From Chlorobiota bacterium (GTDB lineage: Bacteria; Bacteroidota; Bacteroidia; Bacteroidales; B39-G9), in contig DAOVJU010000106.1 in assembly GCA_030632095.1 (NCBI GenBank), positions 1-8,993 of the forward strand: a stretch of DNA of 8,993 nucleotides. The letters run 5' to 3'. Below the pieces are notes generated by a model. That model saw nothing but the letters and a program-made list of their open reading frames with translations, made no database searches and had not been told where the DNA came from. How positions within the stretch are numbered: position 1 is the stretch's first letter; the number at the start of each line of letters is the position of its first letter. Of the stretch, positions 5,927 to 8,993 are shown piece by piece. The translations under genes were made by a program, and so were the position numbers.

Positions 5927-6964
5927 TTGATTTTCAATATTGTACAACTAAAACAAAACAAATTGAAATATGAGTCACTTAGACGAATTGTAAAGCTAAA
6001 ATATTTTTTTCAGCAAAAAATTGACAGGAAAGTAATAATTTTCCTGTTCTTTTTGCTAATATCAACTTTTTTCTGGTTGCTTAATGCATTAAGTAAAGAG
6101 TATATTACGAATATTGGATTTCCCGTTCGATATTCAAATTTCCCAAAGAATAAAGTATTGGTTGGAGACCTTCCGGGCAAAATGGAAATAAGTATTAAGG
6201 CATATGGGTTTACCTTACTAAAATATAAAATAAAACCAGTGTTGCCCCCGGTTAGTTTTGACTTGCGTTCTATAACTTTTCATCAAAGTTCTGGTGATCG
6301 CAATTCACCAAATTATTATATTCTCACACGGTATGAAATTGATAAAATAGACAAACAATTAAGTAATGAAATTGAAGTGGTGGGAATATCTCCAGATACT
6401 ATTCATTTTCAATTTGTTAGTGTTATTAAGAAAAAAGTACCGGTGGTTGCAAACATTGAATTTTTTTATGTAAAGCAATTTATGCAAAATGGAGATTTTG
6501 TATTTGAACCTGACAGTATATTAATTACCGGGCCAAAAACAATACTTGATACTATTGAAAATATTAGTACTGAGTATAAAAAATTTATTAAAATATCCGA
6601 AAGCATTGAAACCAAAATTGATATTCAATCAATTAGAAGCGTTAAAACATCACTTGGACAGGTTAAGTTTACTTTACCGGTTGAGAAATTTACAGAAGCA
6701 AATTTTATGGTCTTAATTCAAATTTTAAATTTACCTGACACTTTGAACATGACAATTTTTCCAAAAGAATTAAAAGTTTCATATTTAGTTGCACTCAGAG
6801 AATATGATGAAGTAAAGGATTTTATGTTCAAAGCCTATGTTGATTATAGTGAAGCTAAGCAGAGTATGAATGATAAACTAAAAATTGAATTGGACAAAAC
6901 ACCCGGATTTATAAGGGCAGTAAGCCATTATCCCTTGAATGTGGATTATATCATTGAGTATTAA
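5927..6964 (+). CDS. YbbR/CdaR-like membrane protein, non-ATG start
   Basis: The N-terminus is basic (SLRRIVKLKYFFQQKIDRK) and followed by one membrane helix, VIIFLFFLLISTFFWLLNAL (about 36-54), and then a large extracytoplasmic part. That part shows YbbR-type repeats: FPVRYSNFPKNKVLVGDLPGKMEISIKAYG near 65-95, and a second unit around VPVVANIEFFY...PDSILITGPKTILDTIENIST (about 173-213). In Firmicutes, YbbR/CdaR proteins modulate the diadenylate cyclase CdaA; no cyclase gene is in this window, so the role here is unclear. No in-frame ATG occurs before residue ~80, far inside the domain. The start must be a rare codon: TTG at 5927 or, more plausibly given usual homologue length, TTG at 5963. 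The last base of its stop codon is the first base of the coaE ATG. Confidence 0.88.
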   Translation: MIFNIVQLKQNKLKYESLRRIVKLKYFFQQKIDRKVIIFLFFLLISTFFWLLNALSKEYITNIGFPVRYSNFPKNKVLVGDLPGKMEISIKAYGFTLLKYKIKPVLPPVSFDLRSITFHQSSGDRNSPNYYILTRYEIDKIDKQLSNEIEVVGISPDTIHFQFVSVIKKKVPVVANIEFFYVKQFMQNGDFVFEPDSILITGPKTILDTIENISTEYKKFIKISESIETKIDIQSIRSVKTSLGQVKFTLPVEKFTEANFMVLIQILNLPDTLNMTIFPKELKVSYLVALREYDEVKDFMFKAYVDYSEAKQSMNDKLKIELDKTPGFIRAVSHYPLNVDYIIEY

Positions 6965-7560
6965 TGTTAAAAGTAGGACTTACAGGAGGAATTGGAAGTG
7001 GTAAATCTGTTATTTCAAAGGTATTTGAAATATTAGGTATCCCTGTGTATAATTCCGATAATGTGGCAAAATATTTGATAAACAATTTACCAATTATTAA
7101 AGAAAAATTAATATATGAATTTGGAAATGAAGTTTTTGATCAAAATGGAAATTTGAATCAGCAATTTTTAGCACAACTGGTATTCAATAGTCCAGGGAAG
7201 CTTAACATTCTTAATTCAATAATTCATCCGGAGGTTAGAGAAGATTTTGTAAAATGGTTGAATTCTAAAAATGAATTTCCTTATATAATAAAAGAAGCCG
7301 CAATTATAGTTGAAAGCGAAACTTACAAAGAGCCGGATTACCTGATAGTAGTTACAGCATTAGAAAAGGAAAAAATTAAACGTGTAATGGAACGTGACAA
7401 TTGTAGTGAGAATGAAGTAAAGCAAAGAATGAAAAACCAATTGCCTGATGCTGAAAAAATTAAAGTTGCAGATTTTATTATAAACAATAATGAAAATGAG
7501 ATGATATTGAAACAGATTATTTCTATTCACAATCAGATCATAAAATTGTCAAAAGAATAA
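6964..7560 (+). CDS. coaE: Dephospho-CoA kinase
   Basis: CoaE phosphorylates the ribose 3'-OH of dephospho-CoA with ATP, the last step of coenzyme A synthesis, in the cytoplasm. The 198 residues match the family's usual ~200. The Walker A loop GGIGSGKS is at 8-15, the early catalytic Asp region YNSDNVAK at 29-36, and IIHPEVR, the family's conserved His-Pro element, at 86-92. A lid/adenine region follows with ALEKEKIKRVMERD (132-145) and RMKNQLPDAEKIKVADFIINNN (155-176), which contains the typical Q-x-x-x-x-x-K-x-x-x-AD-x-x-I-x-N pattern. The ATG overlaps the ybbR stop (TAATG), so the two are surely co-transcribed and probably translationally coupled. The next gene starts 10 bases after its stop. 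Confidence 0.96.
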   Translation: MLKVGLTGGIGSGKSVISKVFEILGIPVYNSDNVAKYLINNLPIIKEKLIYEFGNEVFDQNGNLNQQFLAQLVFNSPGKLNILNSIIHPEVREDFVKWLNSKNEFPYIIKEAAIIVESETYKEPDYLIVVTALEKEKIKRVMERDNCSENEVKQRMKNQLPDAEKIKVADFIINNNENEMILKQIISIHNQIIKLSKE

Positions 7561-7570
7561 CTAAATAAAT

Positions 7571-8293
7571 ATGGGAAAATTTGGTAAATGGATTGCTGGC
7601 GGTTTAGGTTGGGCTTTTTTTGGGCCAATAGGTGGAATTCTTGGTTTTGCAATTGGATCAATGCTCGAAGGGACAAATAAGGCACAAGCAACCAGAACAA
7701 GGGCACAAACTACAACCGGTGGTTATGCCATGTCACTTCTCGTGTTAGTTGCTGCGGTAATGAAAGCAGATGGAAAAGTACTTAAATCTGAACTGGATTA
7801 TGTAAAAAAGTACTTTGCCCAGAGTTTTGGTTATGAGGCAGCTAATGAAGCCATGCTTATGCTTCGTGATATATTAAAACAGCAAATTCCATTGGATGAG
7901 GTAAGTCGGCAAATTCAACAAAATTTAGATTATGCTAGCAGGCTTCAATTATTACATTTTCTGTTTGGAATTTCAGCAGCAGATGGTTTAGTTCATCCAT
8001 ATGAAATAAAAACCATTGAGGCAATTTCTAAAAGGCTTAAAATCTCGCAGAATGACTTCATATCTATTAAATCAATGTTCTTTGATGATGTTGACAGTGC
8101 ATATAAAATACTTGAAATTAACAAGACAGCAGACGAAAATGAAATTAAAAAAGCATATCGAAAAATGGCCGTTAAATATCATCCTGACAAAGTAAGTTAT
8201 TTAGGAAAAGAGTTTCAGGAAAAGGCAAAAGAAAAATTTCAAAAAGTAAATGAAGCTTATGAAAAGATAAAAAGGGAGCGAAGTTTTGCATAA
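7571..8293 (+). CDS. TerB/J-domain co-chaperone, DjlA-like
   Basis: The 240 residues hold three parts. Residues 8-33 are a glycine-rich hydrophobic segment (WIAGGLGWAFFGPIGGILGF) that could sit in the inner membrane, as in DjlA. Residues 52-170 form a helical TerB-like domain with two related halves, each with a short acidic turn: MKADGKVLKSEL (64-75) and SAADGLVHPYEI (135-146). Residues 174-235 are a J-domain with the essential HPD (204-206) in AVKYHPDKV. J-domains stimulate the ATPase of DnaK-type Hsp70 chaperones. DjlA in E. coli has the same membrane-TerB-J order. It is tightly spaced after coaE and likely ends the operon. Its client proteins are unknown. Confidence 0.92.
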   Translation: MGKFGKWIAGGLGWAFFGPIGGILGFAIGSMLEGTNKAQATRTRAQTTTGGYAMSLLVLVAAVMKADGKVLKSELDYVKKYFAQSFGYEAANEAMLMLRDILKQQIPLDEVSRQIQQNLDYASRLQLLHFLFGISAADGLVHPYEIKTIEAISKRLKISQNDFISIKSMFFDDVDSAYKILEINKTADENEIKKAYRKMAVKYHPDKVSYLGKEFQEKAKEKFQKVNEAYEKIKRERSFA

Positions 8294-8339
8294 TTGTTAA
8301 AAACTTCGTAAAAATCAAGCCCATTTAATTGTAAAGTTA

Positions 8340-8347
8340 TATTTTTG
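8340..8347 (+). promoter_or_regulatory. Likely -7 box of the DUF5606 gene
   Basis: TATTTTTG matches TAnnTTTG, 42 bases before the ATG at 8390 and 46 bases past the previous stop. A -33 TTG at the right distance is not evident. The gap of 96 bases and this box suggest a separate transcript. Confidence 0.4.
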
Positions 8348-8389
8348 AATTTTTATTTTTAACATCTAAATTTTTAATATTAAGCACTT

Positions 8390-8899
8390 ATGTTAAAAGA
8401 TATATTATCTATCGGGGGTAAGCCAGGATTGTATAAATTGATCTCACAAACAAAAAATGGCCTTATTGTTGAATCATTAATTGATAAAAAGAGGGTTCCG
8501 GCATTTGCATCTTCAAAAATATCTGCATTGGAAGATATTGCTGTCTTCACAGAAGACAAGGAAATACCTTTGAAAGATGTATTAAAAGCTATTTCAGAAA
8601 AGGAAAATGGGGGTGAATGTCTAAACTATAAATCATCTGATGATAACCTGAAAAACTACTTTGCCGGTGTGCTTCCTGAATATGATAGAGAAAGGGTTTA
8701 TGTTTCAGATATAAAAAAAGTATTAAACTGGTATAATATTTTGCATGGTCTTAAAATGCTAAATTTTGAGGAAGAAGAAGCAGAAAAGGATGAGACTGCT
8801 GAAAAATCAGAAGAAAAGGCTGAACAGAAAAATGTAAAAAAGAAAGCTGTAAAAGCAAAAGCTGCTATATCTAAGAAAATTGCAAATGAATATGCATAA
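8390..8899 (+). CDS. DUF5606-family protein
   Basis: This 169-residue protein matches the small DUF5606 family found in Bacteroidota. The N-terminal unit (2-50) reads LKDILSIGGKPGLYKLISQTKNGLIVESL and then VPAFASSKISALEDIAVFT, a barrel-like fold often compared with SH3-type domains. A second, helical unit (about 58-125) contains PLKDVLKAISEKE, LKNYFAGVLPEYDRERVYVSDIKKVLNWYNIL. The tail from about 127 is first acidic (EEEEAEKDE) and then lysine/alanine-rich (KKKAVKAKAA), and is probably disordered with a possible nucleic-acid-binding end. No function is known. It has no signal peptide and is expected in the cytoplasm. The ending is a normal TAA at the point where base composition changes. Confidence 0.88.
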   Translation: MLKDILSIGGKPGLYKLISQTKNGLIVESLIDKKRVPAFASSKISALEDIAVFTEDKEIPLKDVLKAISEKENGGECLNYKSSDDNLKNYFAGVLPEYDRERVYVSDIKKVLNWYNILHGLKMLNFEEEEAEKDETAEKSEEKAEQKNVKKKAVKAKAAISKKIANEYA

Positions 8900-8993
8900 T
8901 CGGTACTGGATGAATGGCCTCTAACGCCAACCTCACCAGCAACAAATCCATAACCACCTGCATTGCCATATGGTCCGCCGATTGTTGATAAAG
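8900..8993. other. GC-richer right edge, possible end of a leftward gene
   Basis: By hand count 46 of these 94 bases are G or C, about 49%, against clearly A/T-rich DNA in the rest of the window. Plus-strand frames are closed by early stops. One minus-strand frame is open from the right edge and reads GGPYGNAGGYGFVAGEVGVR followed by GHSSSTDYAYS, a Gly/Ser/Tyr-rich composition seen in some surface or fibre proteins. That frame has no stop until about 8656, deep inside the DUF5606 gene, so a real gene would overlap oddly unless a frameshift or assembly join is present. I do not call a gene here. Confidence 0.25.

Noticed and set aside
8656..8993. Leftward frame open from the right edge across the DUF5606 gene
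   Set aside because: Within 8656-8899 its product is a Phe/Ser-rich shadow of the Lys/Glu-rich DUF5606 tail. Only the part beyond 8900 looks protein-like, so no gene is called.

Overview
The window looks like chromosomal DNA of a low-GC member of the Bacteroidota. The evidence is a fused FeoA-FeoB iron transporter, a single-repeat PUR/DUF3276 protein, a DUF5606 protein, a long-form NusB, and the gene run nusB - DUF1573 lipoprotein - yajC - ybbR - coaE. Starts are preceded by A/T-rich leaders without clear Shine-Dalgarno sequences, and several upstream regions carry TAnnTTTG, the -7 element of Bacteroidota promoters. I cannot name a genus.

Layout. Positions 1-1690 (minus) hold the first 563 codons of feoAB, cut by the left edge. 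Its upstream region, 1691-1845, contains a promoter-like pair and a 20-bp near-palindrome. It is shared with a divergent 258-aa protein of unknown function (1846-2622, plus). A 284-bp gene-free stretch (2623-2906) holds an imperfect inverted repeat and a GC-rich hairpin. A thiamine-binding-fold protein (2907-3212, plus) and the PUR-family protein (3274-3645, minus) converge on a strong bidirectional terminator at 3231-3259.

From 3838 to 8293 six genes run on the plus strand: nusB, a DUF1573 lipoprotein, yajC, a YbbR-domain membrane protein, coaE and a TerB/J-domain protein. They cover transcription antitermination, the Sec translocon, the cell envelope, coenzyme A synthesis and chaperone work. 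ybbR and coaE overlap by one base. The run is broken between yajC and ybbR by a 176-bp element (5689-5864). It has 16-bp terminal inverted repeats and a 5-bp flanking duplication (TACTA), so it looks like an inserted MITE. A DUF5606 gene (8390-8899) follows behind its own likely promoter. The last 94 bases are distinctly GC-richer and may be the edge of another gene.

The most noteworthy items are the MITE-like element inside a housekeeping gene run, the candidate operator over the feoAB promoter, and the uncharacterised protein that shares this control region. I found no tRNA, rRNA, CRISPR array, transposase or defence system.
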